Origin: Ancylobacter polymorphus
GTDB taxonomy: Bacteria; Pseudomonadota; Alphaproteobacteria; Rhizobiales; Xanthobacteraceae
DNA: 64,000 nucleotides
Assembly (NCBI RefSeq): GCF_022836935.1
Contig: NZ_CP083239.1
Span: 3,300,001-3,364,000 of the forward strand
Direction: 5' to 3'
The notes below the pieces were generated by a model. It worked only from the letters and a program-made list of their open reading frames with translations. It did not search any database and had not been told where the DNA came from. This document shows positions 25,935 through 33,544 of the stretch, piece after piece; the first letter of the stretch is position 1; each line of letters starts with the position of its first letter. The translations under genes were made by a program, and so were the position numbers.

Positions 25935-26414
25935 CTAGAACGGAATCTCGTCGTCCATATCGGTCGCGGCACCCTGGTCGCCGAAGCGGCGGGTGGCGCC
26001 GGCGGCTTCGCGCGGCGGATCGGTGCGGGTGTAATCCTCCGGCGTGCCGCGCGAGCCCGTCTCCTGCCGATCGAGCAGCGTGATTTCACCCCGGAAGGGG
26101 CGCAGCACCACCTCGGTGTAATAGCGCTCGACGCCGGCCTGATCGGTGTGCTTGCGCGTCTCGATCTGCCCTTCGACATAGACCTTGCTGCCCTTGCGCA
26201 GGAACTGCTCGGCAACCCGCACCAGCGGCTCGTTGAAGATGACGACGCTGTGCCATTGGGTGCGCTCCTTGCGCTCGCCGCTGTCCTTATCGCGCCAGGT
26301 TTCCGAGGTGGCGATGCGCATCGAGGCGATGCGCCCGCCGTTCTGGAAGGTGCGGATTTCGGGATCGCGGCCGAGATTGCCGATGAGGATTGCCTTGTTG
26401 ACGCTGCCGGCCAT
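25935..26414 (-). CDS. ssb: Single-stranded DNA-binding protein
   Basis: 159 residues from MAGSVNKAILIGNLGRDPEIR; the open frame upstream of this is not SSB-like. An OB fold with TSETWRDKDSGERKERTQWHSVV and the acidic C-terminal tip DMDDEIPF, which recruits partner proteins, are intact. It is a phage-borne SSB in the leftward operon and probably serves phage replication. Confidence 0.94.
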   Translation of the reverse strand: MAGSVNKAILIGNLGRDPEIRTFQNGGRIASMRIATSETWRDKDSGERKERTQWHSVVIFNEPLVRVAEQFLRKGSKVYVEGQIETRKHTDQAGVERYYTEVVLRPFRGEITLLDRQETGSRGTPEDYTRTDPPREAAGATRRFGDQGAATDMDDEIPF

Positions 26415-26449
26415 GTTACCATTTCCCTGTACGGTGCTGGAGAAGCCTG

Positions 26450-26962
26450 ATGCCCGAAATGACCTGGATGAGTAAGCAGGATGCGGTGACATCAATCGAT
26501 ATGTGCGCTTACCAACTACAAGAATTGGGAAAGCTTCTTGATGCACAAAGTCATAGCATAAACACTGCACCACTGATCACATTTATACTCATACATTTGA
26601 ACGATGTATTACAAAAAGCTAGTAAACTTGGAAGGAGAATAACGTTTAAGGATGACGTCGGTCGCCATAAGGATGTAACCGAACTGATACGCGTCGCAAG
26701 AAATGCGTGTTGTCATATTAGCTCTCCTGAACATCTGATTGACGGAAACAAGTTCACATTCAATCTGATCGCTGGGATCTGTCCTGACGCAATTGTTATT
26801 GACGGTCGCTCGTTTGGTTGCGAATACAATGATGATGCGGCGATTTATTACGGTGCAACAAGGGTCTATTTGAAGAGGCACATCGTTCGGGCCATCAACG
26901 AGGTGACAATGGTTTTCGATCCAGATGGTCAATTCGCGCGGCGTGGCGCACCCCCTCGATGA
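26450..26962 (+). CDS. HEPN-like protein with RX4H motif, possible RNase/defence cargo
   Basis: 170 residues from the ATG at 26450, with GGAGAAG upstream. It is all-helical in appearance in the N-terminal half and carries R84-N-A-C-C-H89 (RNACCH), a match to the RX4-6H active-site motif of HEPN ribonucleases. This is followed by a conserved-looking second half (YYGATRVYLKRHIVRAINE). It runs against the leftward phage operon, starting 35 bases from ssb, and its DNA is visibly AT-richer than its flanks. That suggests acquired cargo. Abortive infection or toxin activity is inferred from the motif only; no antitoxin gene is obvious. Confidence 0.6.
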   Translation: MPEMTWMSKQDAVTSIDMCAYQLQELGKLLDAQSHSINTAPLITFILIHLNDVLQKASKLGRRITFKDDVGRHKDVTELIRVARNACCHISSPEHLIDGNKFTFNLIAGICPDAIVIDGRSFGCEYNDDAAIYYGATRVYLKRHIVRAINEVTMVFDPDGQFARRGAPPR

Positions 26963-27504
26963 GGGGAATGACCTGCGAGGAGGTTGCCCTGCCAGGACAG
27001 CGGATTTTCCACCGTGTCGAAGCCCTTGGGCCAGTCGGTGCGCGACCATGAGCAGCCGCCGGAATCGTCGACCATGGGCCAGCGGGCCTTGAACCGCTTC
27101 TCGTCGCACTCCTCACATTGGCAGTTTCGGAGGCGCTCTTTCCGGGTCCAAAACAGGCTGTTGCCGGAGTAGCCGCAGCGGCCACGCCCGAATGCCTCTT
27201 CGAGATCGGCCATGATCTGGTCTGTCATCTGGGCGAAGTCAGGTCCCGGTGCGTCGTCGCGATCGAGGCCACAGCCCCACGTGCTGCACGCGCGGATCAC
27301 CCAATAGGCAGGGCGCTGGTTTAATGTTGCGATGGTGAAGAGCGCCCTGCCATCGCCGTAAATGGTCGGCGAGACGCGCGGGACGAACGTGATCGCGTCA
27401 GAGGGCACCCAGAGGTATGCCGACTCACGCTTCTCGATTGCCTTGCGAAGGCGCGCGTGAATGGCGTCCTCGCCAGCTTCGCGGGATGTGACTGCTTCCG
27501 CCAT
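26929..27504 (-). CDS. Phage protein of unknown function with a CxC-x2-C cluster
   Basis: 191 residues. A cysteine cluster (NCQCEECDEK) near residue 131 suggests metal binding; the rest is not recognised. It belongs to the leftward operon. Its 3' end overlaps the opposing HEPN-like gene by 34 bases, and its start is 3 bases from the next gene's stop. Confidence 0.6.
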   Translation of the reverse strand: MAEAVTSREAGEDAIHARLRKAIEKRESAYLWVPSDAITFVPRVSPTIYGDGRALFTIATLNQRPAYWVIRACSTWGCGLDRDDAPGPDFAQMTDQIMADLEEAFGRGRCGYSGNSLFWTRKERLRNCQCEECDEKRFKARWPMVDDSGGCSWSRTDWPKGFDTVENPLSWQGNLLAGHSPHRGGAPRRAN

Positions 27505-27507
27505 GCC

Positions 27508-27714
27508 TCACCCTCCCGCCTTATCCGCCGGCGCCTTGTCGTGGCGCCAGACGGGCGGCATAGGGAATTCGGCGGTGACGTTGGCGGCCATCTTCTCCAG
27601 CGCCGGGCGGGCATCGGCCGGCAGCAGCGGAGCGATGACGGCGCGCAGGCGGGCGATGCCGGTGTGGGCGCCGGCGACATAGGCTCGGCGGTGGCGGCGG
27701 CTGTTCTTGCTCAT
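27508..27714 (-). CDS. Small phage protein, unknown
   Basis: 68 residues, basic N-terminus (MSKNSRRHRRAYVAGAHTG). It overlaps the upstream small membrane protein gene by four bases (ATGA), which supports real translation. Not recognised. Confidence 0.5.
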   Translation of the reverse strand: MSKNSRRHRRAYVAGAHTGIARLRAVIAPLLPADARPALEKMAANVTAEFPMPPVWRHDKAPADKAGG

Positions 27715-27845
27715 GAGCCGCCTCCGAACAGGGCGCCGAGGGCGCGGGGGATGAGGCCGGTGTGCTGGAAATCGAGCACCACCAGTGACAGGGCGATGAG
27801 ATAGAACAGCGCCTTGTTGATCGGGCGGGCGGGGTTGTCGCTCAT
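27711..27845 (-). CDS. Small single-helix membrane protein
   Basis: 44 residues from MSDNPARPINKALFYLIALSLVVL; the longer open frame upstream overlaps the next gene and was not used. It has one transmembrane helix. Coupled to the downstream 68-residue gene by ATGA overlap. Function unknown. Confidence 0.5.
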   Translation of the reverse strand: MSDNPARPINKALFYLIALSLVVLDFQHTGLIPRALGALFGGGS

Positions 27846-27846
27846 G

Positions 27847-28047
27847 TCAGAGCTTCCCCTTGGTGGGCACCAGGATGCAGATAACCTCGGGGGCCCCGAT
27901 GATCGTAAAGCGGTCGCGCAATCCATTCCGAAGCGCGCCTAGGGCGTCGTCGGTGGCCTGTTTCTCGACCTGTTCGAGCCGGCATTCATTGCCCCACGAA
28001 CTTCTGACTTCGACTTCGAGCGTGACCTTCACGCGAGCGGTTGCCAT
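27847..28047 (-). CDS. Small phage protein, unknown
   Basis: 66 residues (MATARVKVTLEVEVRSSWGNE...). It is packed between dnaN (2 bases away) and the small membrane protein (1 base away). The alternating beta-like start suggests a small beta-rich fold. Not recognised. Confidence 0.55.
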   Translation of the reverse strand: MATARVKVTLEVEVRSSWGNECRLEQVEKQATDDALGALRNGLRDRFTIIGAPEVICILVPTKGKL

Positions 28048-28049
28048 TT

Positions 28050-29168
28050 TCAGACCCTCATCGGCATGAGGACGCAGAGCGCGTCGGTGGCCTCTACGCG
28101 GCGGAAGATGGTGGGGGAGCCGGGATCGTTGAGCGCGATCTCGACGGGGCCGGTCTTGGCCGTGGCGGTGAGCAGATCGCCCACGTAGCGGCCGTTGAAA
28201 CCGATGCTCATTTCCTCGCCGGCATAGGCGATATCAAGCTCTTCCGAGGCGTTACCGGCATCGGGGTTCACCACCTCCAGCACCAGCCTGCCGGGCTGAA
28301 AAGTGAACTTGACCGCCCTGCCCCGCTCATTCGACACGGTGCCGACGCGATCGACGGCGGAGGCCAGTTCTTCCGCTTGCAGCGTGGCCACCAAGGCGTT
28401 GCCGGCGGGGATGACGCGGCCATAGTCGGGGAAGGTGCCGTCGATCAGCTTGGTGGTGAAGCGGGCGCGGCCGAAGGTGGCGGCGAGCTTGGCGCCGGAG
28501 ATCTGCAAGGCGAGCGACGCCTTTTCTGCCGCCTGGGCCATGCGGGAAAGCTCATCCACCGCCTTGCGGGGGACGATGACGCCGTGGAAGTCCGGCAGGC
28601 CCTCGACGGCCAGCGAGGCGAGCGAGAGGCGGTGCCCGTCCGTCGCCACCAGGCGCAGCTTGCCGGAGCCCTCCGGGTCGCGGTGCAGATAGATGCCGTT
28701 GAGGTAGTACCGCGTCTCTTCCGTCGAGATGGCGAACTTCACACGGTCCAGCACGTCGGCCAGCGCGTGGCCGGGCACCTCGAAGGCGGCACCGTCTTCC
28801 ACCCGGGAGAGGCTTGGGAATTCCGACGACGGCAGCGCCTGAAGCGAGAAACGGGAGCGGCCGGCGCGCAGGGTGGCGGTGCCCTTCTCGGCGTTAAATT
28901 CGAGCTTGATCTGCACGCCTTCGGGCAGCTTGCGGACGATGTCGAGCAAGGTGTGCGCCGGCAGGGTGATTTCACCCTCGGCCGCGCATTCGGCCGGCAG
29001 CGTGTCTTCGATCTCGATGTCGAGATCGGTGGCGATGAGGGTGAGGCTGCCGCCTTCGGCGCGCAGCAGCACGTTGGCGAGAATGGGGATGGTGTTGCGG
29101 CGCTCGACGACGCGGTGGGCGCGCTGGAGCGCGGCGAGGAAGGCGGCGCGCTCGACGGTGATGTTCAT
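28050..29168 (-). CDS. dnaN: Prophage-encoded DNA polymerase III beta subunit (sliding clamp)
   Basis: 372 residues from MNITVERAAFLAALQRAHRVVE; the frame is open further upstream but only this start matches the family. The three repeated clamp domains are full length, with NTIPILANVLLRA, LVATDGHRLSLAS and the C-terminal LMPMRV that lies by the peptide-binding groove. A clamp gene inside a prophage early operon, next to small phage genes and an SSB, is uncommon. It probably replaces or competes with the host clamp during phage replication. Confidence 0.93.
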   Translation of the reverse strand: MNITVERAAFLAALQRAHRVVERRNTIPILANVLLRAEGGSLTLIATDLDIEIEDTLPAECAAEGEITLPAHTLLDIVRKLPEGVQIKLEFNAEKGTATLRAGRSRFSLQALPSSEFPSLSRVEDGAAFEVPGHALADVLDRVKFAISTEETRYYLNGIYLHRDPEGSGKLRLVATDGHRLSLASLAVEGLPDFHGVIVPRKAVDELSRMAQAAEKASLALQISGAKLAATFGRARFTTKLIDGTFPDYGRVIPAGNALVATLQAEELASAVDRVGTVSNERGRAVKFTFQPGRLVLEVVNPDAGNASEELDIAYAGEEMSIGFNGRYVGDLLTATAKTGPVEIALNDPGSPTIFRRVEATDALCVLMPMRV

Positions 29169-29282
29169 GATCTGCGTCTCGCGTGAGGGGGATGGGGTGA
29201 GCCGGGCGACGGGGCTGGGCGCGATCAACCTGCCGCCCGGCTCGGTTCGCGGCGTGTCCCGCGGCGCGAAGGGGAAGAGAAA

Positions 29283-29317
29283 GGCCGGGCGGCGCGCATG
29301 CGCGGGGCGCCGCCCGG
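29283..29317 (-). terminator. Terminator-like hairpin upstream of the clamp gene
   Basis: An 11-bp stem (CCGGGCGGCGC with GCGCCGCCCGG) with an 11-base loop is followed on the minus strand by GGCCTTTCTCTTCC. It lies between the DUF2303 gene and dnaN and may lower or separate transcription of the distal leftward genes. The 188-base gap holds nothing else obvious. Confidence 0.5.
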
Positions 29318-29356
29318 CAGGGGTCCCGGCGCCTCGCCAAAGCGCCGGGGGGAGGA

Positions 29357-30286
29357 TCAGGATTCGGGGGAGCCTTCGAAGGTCGGCAGGCCGGTGTCTT
29401 TCCCGGCCTTGAGCAGATCGTTCTGCACGCGGGTGCGCAGCCAATATTCCCAGCGGTACAGCTGGTAGAACCACGTCACCACGCCCTGCCCCGCGCGATA
29501 GCGGATGCGGGCCGGGATGCGCACGACATCGCCATCGACGAAGGGCGCCAGCTGGATCATGAAGATGCCGGGGATATCGATCGGCTCGCCCTTGGCATTC
29601 ATGTGCTCGGTCTCGAACACGATCTGCCGCTCGCCGGTCTGCAGCCGGTAGCCCTGCTTCATCTTGGCGCCGACATTGACCTCGAGGTGCCGGGAGAGTT
29701 CGAGGAGCTCATTCGGCAGGGCGAAGCGCTCCTTGAAGAGGGGCTGATAATCCGTCTTCTCCTGCTCGAACGGGGCGGAGAGTTCGGCCGCGTGCTCTTC
29801 CAGAAACTCGGCGAAGGCCTGCTGCTCCATCGGCTTGCCGTTGCCGGCCACCCACGCCTTGAATTCCTCGGTGAGAGGGAAGGCATAGGCCACGCGGTGC
29901 TGCTTGTGCGCCGTGCCGTGGGTGAGGGTGTAATAGTCGATCACCGCCGTGAGCGAGGGCTTAGGCCACGACGTCGCGGCGAAGATGACGCTGTCATCGC
30001 TCTTGTGCCGGTTCACCAGCCCGATGAAGCTTTCCAGCGTGTCGACGACAGCGGTGCCCTTGATGCGCGCCGGCCCCTGGCGATAGCGCTCGATTTCGTC
30101 AAAGACCTGGATGACGCGCTGGTTCTTGCGGTCCCACAGGGCCGGAACCGTAGCCGGCAGGCCGGCGCCCAGCCCCGCAGTGGGGATGCTGAGAACGGTC
30201 GGCGCCTCGGCGTCGCGGGCGAGTTCGGCGATGTAGCGCGCGGATGCCGCGGGCGGCAGGTCCGGCTTGTGCTCGGTGATGGACAC
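29357..30286 (-). CDS. DUF2303 family protein (YfdQ-like)
   Basis: 309 residues, starting MSITEHKPDLPPAASARYIAEL. Matches in character the DUF2303/YfdQ family carried by many temperate phages, usually near recombination or early genes. The biochemical role is unknown. Same orientation as dnaN, upstream in the leftward operon. Confidence 0.8.
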   Translation of the reverse strand: MSITEHKPDLPPAASARYIAELARDAEAPTVLSIPTAGLGAGLPATVPALWDRKNQRVIQVFDEIERYRQGPARIKGTAVVDTLESFIGLVNRHKSDDSVIFAATSWPKPSLTAVIDYYTLTHGTAHKQHRVAYAFPLTEEFKAWVAGNGKPMEQQAFAEFLEEHAAELSAPFEQEKTDYQPLFKERFALPNELLELSRHLEVNVGAKMKQGYRLQTGERQIVFETEHMNAKGEPIDIPGIFMIQLAPFVDGDVVRIPARIRYRAGQGVVTWFYQLYRWEYWLRTRVQNDLLKAGKDTGLPTFEGSPES

Positions 30287-30328
30287 GGGAGGGTGCTCCT
30301 GTCAGCGGGGTGAATCGAGGGCGGGAAA

Positions 30329-30679
30329 TCAGGCGGGCTCGGCCGCGCGGCGGCGCTCGCCGACCTCGGACGGGCCGCCGAACATGTCGGACTGGCTGGG
30401 GTGCTGAACGGACAGGCCACCCTCGACCACCCAGAACGGGGTGGAGGTGAAGCCCTTCTCTTCCGGCAGCTTGGCTTTGACCTGGGGCTTCATGTCCATG
30501 CGATCGCCCAGCTTCACGAACTCGATCGTGAGGGTGAGCGTGCCCTTGGCCTTCTCGTCGGGGTGCTCCTGCAGCGCGTCGATGAGGCGCTGCATTTCGG
30601 CGTTGGCCTTCTCTTCGAAGCGCCCCCGATTGGAGAGGCCGAGCGCCTGAAAGAGGCTGCGAATGATGCGCGTGGTCAT
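30329..30679 (-). CDS. Conserved phage early protein, unknown
   Basis: 116 residues. The central segment AKGTLTLTIEFVKLGDRMDMKPQVKAKLPEE is a beta-rich pattern common to early phage proteins found next to DUF2303 genes. It ends DMFGGPSEVGERRRAAEPA. The role may be linked to DUF2303, but only by position. Confidence 0.65.
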   Translation of the reverse strand: MTTRIIRSLFQALGLSNRGRFEEKANAEMQRLIDALQEHPDEKAKGTLTLTIEFVKLGDRMDMKPQVKAKLPEEKGFTSTPFWVVEGGLSVQHPSQSDMFGGPSEVGERRRAAEPA

Positions 30680-30702
30680 AGGAATCCCCTGCGGGCCGGC
30701 GG

Positions 30703-30936
30703 TCAGCCGTGGTTAACGGTGAAAAGATCGAGATCGGCGGCGAGGCTACCGGCGCGGGTGGCGGCGCTGGCCTTGCGGCGGGCGGCCTTGGCCTCCGCCA
30801 CTTCGCTGCGCAGAAGGCGGTGTGTCAGCTTCTTGAGCTGCTGCTCCACCTCCGAAATCGGCGCGAACTTGCGGCGCCGGGCGGCATAGTCTTCCGCCAA
30901 CTGGCGGCGGCGCTGGCGATCCTGGGCGAGGCTCAT
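30703..30936 (-). CDS. Small basic coiled-coil phage protein
   Basis: 77 residues from MSLAQDRQRRRQLAEDYAARR. Strongly charged and helical with heptad-like leucines (VEQQLKKLTHRLLRSEV). Its start overlaps the stop of the HD-domain gene. Function unknown. Confidence 0.6.
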   Translation of the reverse strand: MSLAQDRQRRRQLAEDYAARRRKFAPISEVEQQLKKLTHRLLRSEVAEAKAARRKASAATRAGSLAADLDLFTVNHG

Positions 30937-31595
30937 GCGGACCTCTGCGTGATGGGCGCGGCGCGGGCGCTCTGCGCGCGGGCGCCGGGCAGGTGAGAGA
31001 GGAACAGCGCGTGCAGTTCCAGCGACGCGGTGGGCGGCGGCAGAAGGCGCTGGCGGCTGGAAAGCGCCGGCACGGCCTCGATGTCCGCGCCCCACGGCAT
31101 CGGTGGGCGCGCGAGGAAATCCCGCCGCTCGGTGTTGAGGGCGACGATGTCGCAGTGCTTGACGAAGGCGCGCTCCGCCTCGCTCGGCGGTGCAATGCCG
31201 GCGGCGGCATAGATGGCGGCATCGTGCCGCCGCTCCACCTCCGCCATCACCTGGCGCAGCGTGTCCTCGCCCGCGAGCCCGAACATCTGCCGGGCAACGG
31301 CGAATTCCATCGACTTGACCGGGGTGGCCTTGTCGCCGATGCGGCTCTCATGCGCGTCGTGCAGCAGCACAAGCGCCCTCTCCCGCTCCGTGGCGCCGGC
31401 ACGCTCGGCCGCGCGGAAGGCTATGAGCGTGTGATTGGCGACCGAGACGGCCACGGTGGAGGCGCCGACATAGCGATTGATCAGCGACAGCTGGTCCGCG
31501 ATCTCGGCAAAGTTCACCTGTTCCGCGTGCGGCTCGACGAGATCGAGCGCGCGGCCATAACGGGACTGCTCCCAGACGCGGTGCGGGAGGCTCAT
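30933..31595 (-). CDS. HD-domain phosphohydrolase (YfbR-like)
   Basis: 220 residues. The HD metal site is visible as VANHTLIAF and LLHDAHESRIGD with a distal aspartate in KHCDIVALNTE. Proteins of this type remove phosphate from (deoxy)nucleoside monophosphates. In a phage early operon it may adjust nucleotide pools for replication. Coupled by overlap to genes on both sides. Confidence 0.8.
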   Translation of the reverse strand: MSLPHRVWEQSRYGRALDLVEPHAEQVNFAEIADQLSLINRYVGASTVAVSVANHTLIAFRAAERAGATERERALVLLHDAHESRIGDKATPVKSMEFAVARQMFGLAGEDTLRQVMAEVERRHDAAIYAAAGIAPPSEAERAFVKHCDIVALNTERRDFLARPPMPWGADIEAVPALSSRQRLLPPPTASLELHALFLSHLPGARAQSARAAPITQRSA

Positions 31596-31705
31596 TCGCC
31601 GTCATCCTCCGCAATGCCGAAGCACAGGTGATAGGCCATGGCGGCGGCAACGCCGATGAGGGCGCAGGCGGCCACGGCGGCGACGATGGCCGCAACGGTG
31701 CCCAT
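31592..31705 (-). CDS. Tiny single-helix membrane protein
   Basis: 37 residues, MGTVAAIVAAVAACALIGV... ending GIAEDDGE. One transmembrane helix with an acidic tail. The stop overlaps the HD gene start (ATGA) and the start overlaps the upstream gene's last base, so it is very likely translated. Function unknown. Confidence 0.55.
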   Translation of the reverse strand: MGTVAAIVAAVAACALIGVAAAMAYHLCFGIAEDDGE

Positions 31706-32238
31706 TACGCGGCCTCGAGGGTGCGGGCGGCGGCGGCCTCCTCGGCCTTGGTCTTGCGGGACTGCCAGTAGCGCGACTGCGCGACCTTCATCGCCTCGGC
31801 CAGCTGGGCGGCGGTGACGCCGGTCTCGGTGATTTCCGCCGAGGCGTAGCCTTCGCAGGCCAGCGTATCCGGCGTGACGGAGATGCCGGCGAGATCGAGC
31901 CGGCGCATATCCAGCGCCATGCGGTCAACCAGCGCCTCATAGGGGCGATCGGGCCGCGCCAGGCAGCGGGTGTCGGCGATCTCGGCCACCAGCTGGGCGA
32001 AGGCGTGCGCATCGCCGCTGGCGGCCATCCAGTCGTCAACCGGAAAGACGTGGTTGCCGAAGGCGAAGGCGCCGCCCTCCGCCGGGGTGGCGCGGAAATG
32101 CGCCTCGCGCATCGCGAAGCCCATGGCGAGCACCAGGCCGTGGCGCTCGATCAGCCCGTCACATTCCGTGTGGGGGGCGACAAGGCCATGGCGGCGGAAG
32201 AAGGCGACAAGCGCGGATTCATGATGGGCGGGGTGCAT
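31705..32238 (-). CDS. First gene of the leftward operon, phage protein of unknown function
   Basis: 177 residues (MHPAHHESALVAFFRRHGLV...). Not recognised beyond being phage-like. It lies directly downstream of the OL-like operator/promoter and would be the first message made on induction. A helical C-terminus (AMKVAQSRYWQSRKTKAEEAAAART) is visible. Confidence 0.6.
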   Translation of the reverse strand: MHPAHHESALVAFFRRHGLVAPHTECDGLIERHGLVLAMGFAMREAHFRATPAEGGAFAFGNHVFPVDDWMAASGDAHAFAQLVAEIADTRCLARPDRPYEALVDRMALDMRRLDLAGISVTPDTLACEGYASAEITETGVTAAQLAEAMKVAQSRYWQSRKTKAEEAAAARTLEAA

Positions 32239-32269
32239 GCGTCGCTCCCAATCGCGTGGATTGGGGCGA

Positions 32270-32298
32270 ACGCTAAGCAGGATTTATCCGGCTGTCAA
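32270..32298 (-). promoter_or_regulatory. Candidate leftward early promoter
   Basis: On the minus strand a perfect -35 TTGACA (32298-32293) is followed after 17 bases by a weak -10 TAGCGT (32275-32270). One operator arm fills the spacer, so repressor binding would block RNA polymerase. Confidence 0.5.
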
Positions 32299-32324
32299 TC
32301 AAGTAAGCCGGATAAATCCTGCTT
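32275..32324. promoter_or_regulatory. Left operator (OL-like): 19-bp inverted repeat
   Basis: Two perfect 19-base inverted arms, AAGCAGGATTTATCCGGCT and its complement, are separated by 12 bases. Each arm contains a near-palindromic GGAT-N2-ATCC core. Related cores occur in front of the repressor gene at 33471-33540, so this is very probably a repressor-binding region controlling the leftward operon. Confidence 0.75.
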
Positions 32325-32418
32325 TCATTCTCCGTTAGCGATTCGACTCGACACGGCCTCACGCCCGCCGCAATATGAGTACGAAACAAGAACATTGTCG
32401 ATTGTCGGAGGTGCCAAA

Positions 32419-32670
32419 ATGACCTTAGGGTTGGGGTATGCAGCCGTCTTCAAACTGTGCGTCCGCTGCCACAACTGCCGGAAAGACCACGTCGCACACC
32501 TCAACGTGCCCGAGGAAGACGACGCGCCGCGCACTGTTGATGACCTCTTGGAGAGCGCCTTGCTGTCGGATCTGAGATTTCAGTGCACGCGCTGCCAAGG
32601 CACGATCGGATCGATCGTAACAGCATCCGTCGTCACTGAACGGGGCCAGCAAGTCAGTGGCGCGGCTTGA
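32419..32670 (+). CDS. Small zinc-ribbon protein
   Basis: 83 residues from the ATG at 32419, with a strong GGAGGT site. Four cysteines in two knuckles (LCVRCHNC and FQCTRCQG) mark a zinc ribbon. It is transcribed rightward from the OL region and ends against the repressor gene. A regulatory role is plausible; the family was not recognised. Confidence 0.65.
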   Translation: MTLGLGYAAVFKLCVRCHNCRKDHVAHLNVPEEDDAPRTVDDLLESALLSDLRFQCTRCQGTIGSIVTASVVTERGQQVSGAA

Positions 32671-33468
32671 TTAGCGCTTGGGTGAGCGCCTCGTCCGGCT
32701 CAGCGCCACAGTATTTAGAAGGCTCCGCACAATTGCGAGAACGCGGACTTGGCGAGTATCAGAAGGGTCTAGATCGGTATCGATAATAATGGGCTTATGT
32801 TTCGGATTGGTGCTGCGTGGGTGAAACTCAACACGGTCGTCTTTAATTTCAACTTCCTTAACAGACCACTCACGCACGGCGCCATCAGCTATCTGCTGCT
32901 CAATAACGACGATCATCCCGTCTTGCAGCGGGACCCGCCCCTGCAAATCTTCAAAGTCAACGCAGACGACTCGGGACCCATCGAGGATGGGCATTGGCGC
33001 TAGGGCGTTCATTGAATCGCCCTCAACGTCGAAAATCATCTGACGCGCTTGCGGAAAATCCTCATCGCGCGGCACGTTAACCCATTGCATTTCCTGACTG
33101 GCCAGCTCGTCCACTGGCTCGAACATGCCCGCCCTGGCGACGCCGACCACGGGAGCGGGCACCAGCTGCGGCAAAGCATCTGGAACCGGCTGCCATAACG
33201 CTCTAGGCGCGGACTGTGGTGGCCGTGCGCTAGCTTCGCTCGTGCCAACCTCCCCGCCCTTGGCAATGGCGGCTAGCAGTTCGGCAGGCGTCCAGTTCAG
33301 CGCCCGGGCGAGTTTGGCGAGGTTGTCACCGCGAACGTTTTTCTTCTTCCCGTTCAGGATGTCGGTGATGAAGTTCCGCTCCAGCCCCGCCCCTAACGCC
33401 GCCGGCGTAGGGACTAGGCCTGCCTCCTCGAGCCGCGCTGCCACAGCATTTTTCAGTTCGTCAGACAT
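32671..33468 (-). CDS. CI/LexA-like phage repressor (XRE HTH plus S24 peptidase)
   Basis: 265 residues. The N-terminal HTH segment (AALGAGLERNFITDILNGKKKNVRGDNLAKLARAL) is followed by a linker, a self-cleavage site in VARAGMFEP, and an S24 peptidase domain with the serine in VEGDSMNALAP and a candidate lysine in WSVKEVEI. It should maintain lysogeny by binding the operators on both sides of the gene. RecA-stimulated autocleavage after DNA damage would induce the phage. Confidence 0.9.
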   Translation of the reverse strand: MSDELKNAVAARLEEAGLVPTPAALGAGLERNFITDILNGKKKNVRGDNLAKLARALNWTPAELLAAIAKGGEVGTSEASARPPQSAPRALWQPVPDALPQLVPAPVVGVARAGMFEPVDELASQEMQWVNVPRDEDFPQARQMIFDVEGDSMNALAPMPILDGSRVVCVDFEDLQGRVPLQDGMIVVIEQQIADGAVREWSVKEVEIKDDRVEFHPRSTNPKHKPIIIDTDLDPSDTRQVRVLAIVRSLLNTVALSRTRRSPKR

Positions 33469-33470
33469 GG

Positions 33471-33540
33471 CGGAATAATCCGGCTAAACGGGTCAACAGG
33501 CGAGCCGGATATTTCCTGTTGCAAAACCGGAAACATCCGG
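33471..33540. promoter_or_regulatory. Right operator (OR-like) between repressor and rightward early genes
   Basis: Three related sites: CGGAATAATCCGGCT (33471-33485), AGCCGGATATTTCCTG (33503-33518) and ACCGGAAACATCCGG (33526-33540). They share the GGA/ATCC half-sites of the OL repeat and occupy the gap between divergent starts at 33468 and 33545. Three spaced sites echo the lambda OR layout. Confidence 0.65.
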
Positions 33541-33544
33541 CATC

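Noticed and set aside
25935..26573. N-terminally extended SSB
   Set aside because: The extra 53 residues are not SSB-like and overlap the divergent gene; the OB fold starts at MAGSVNKAIL.
28050..29474. N-terminally extended DnaN of 474 residues
   Set aside because: The clamp family starts at MNITVERAAF; the upstream part covers a terminator-like hairpin.
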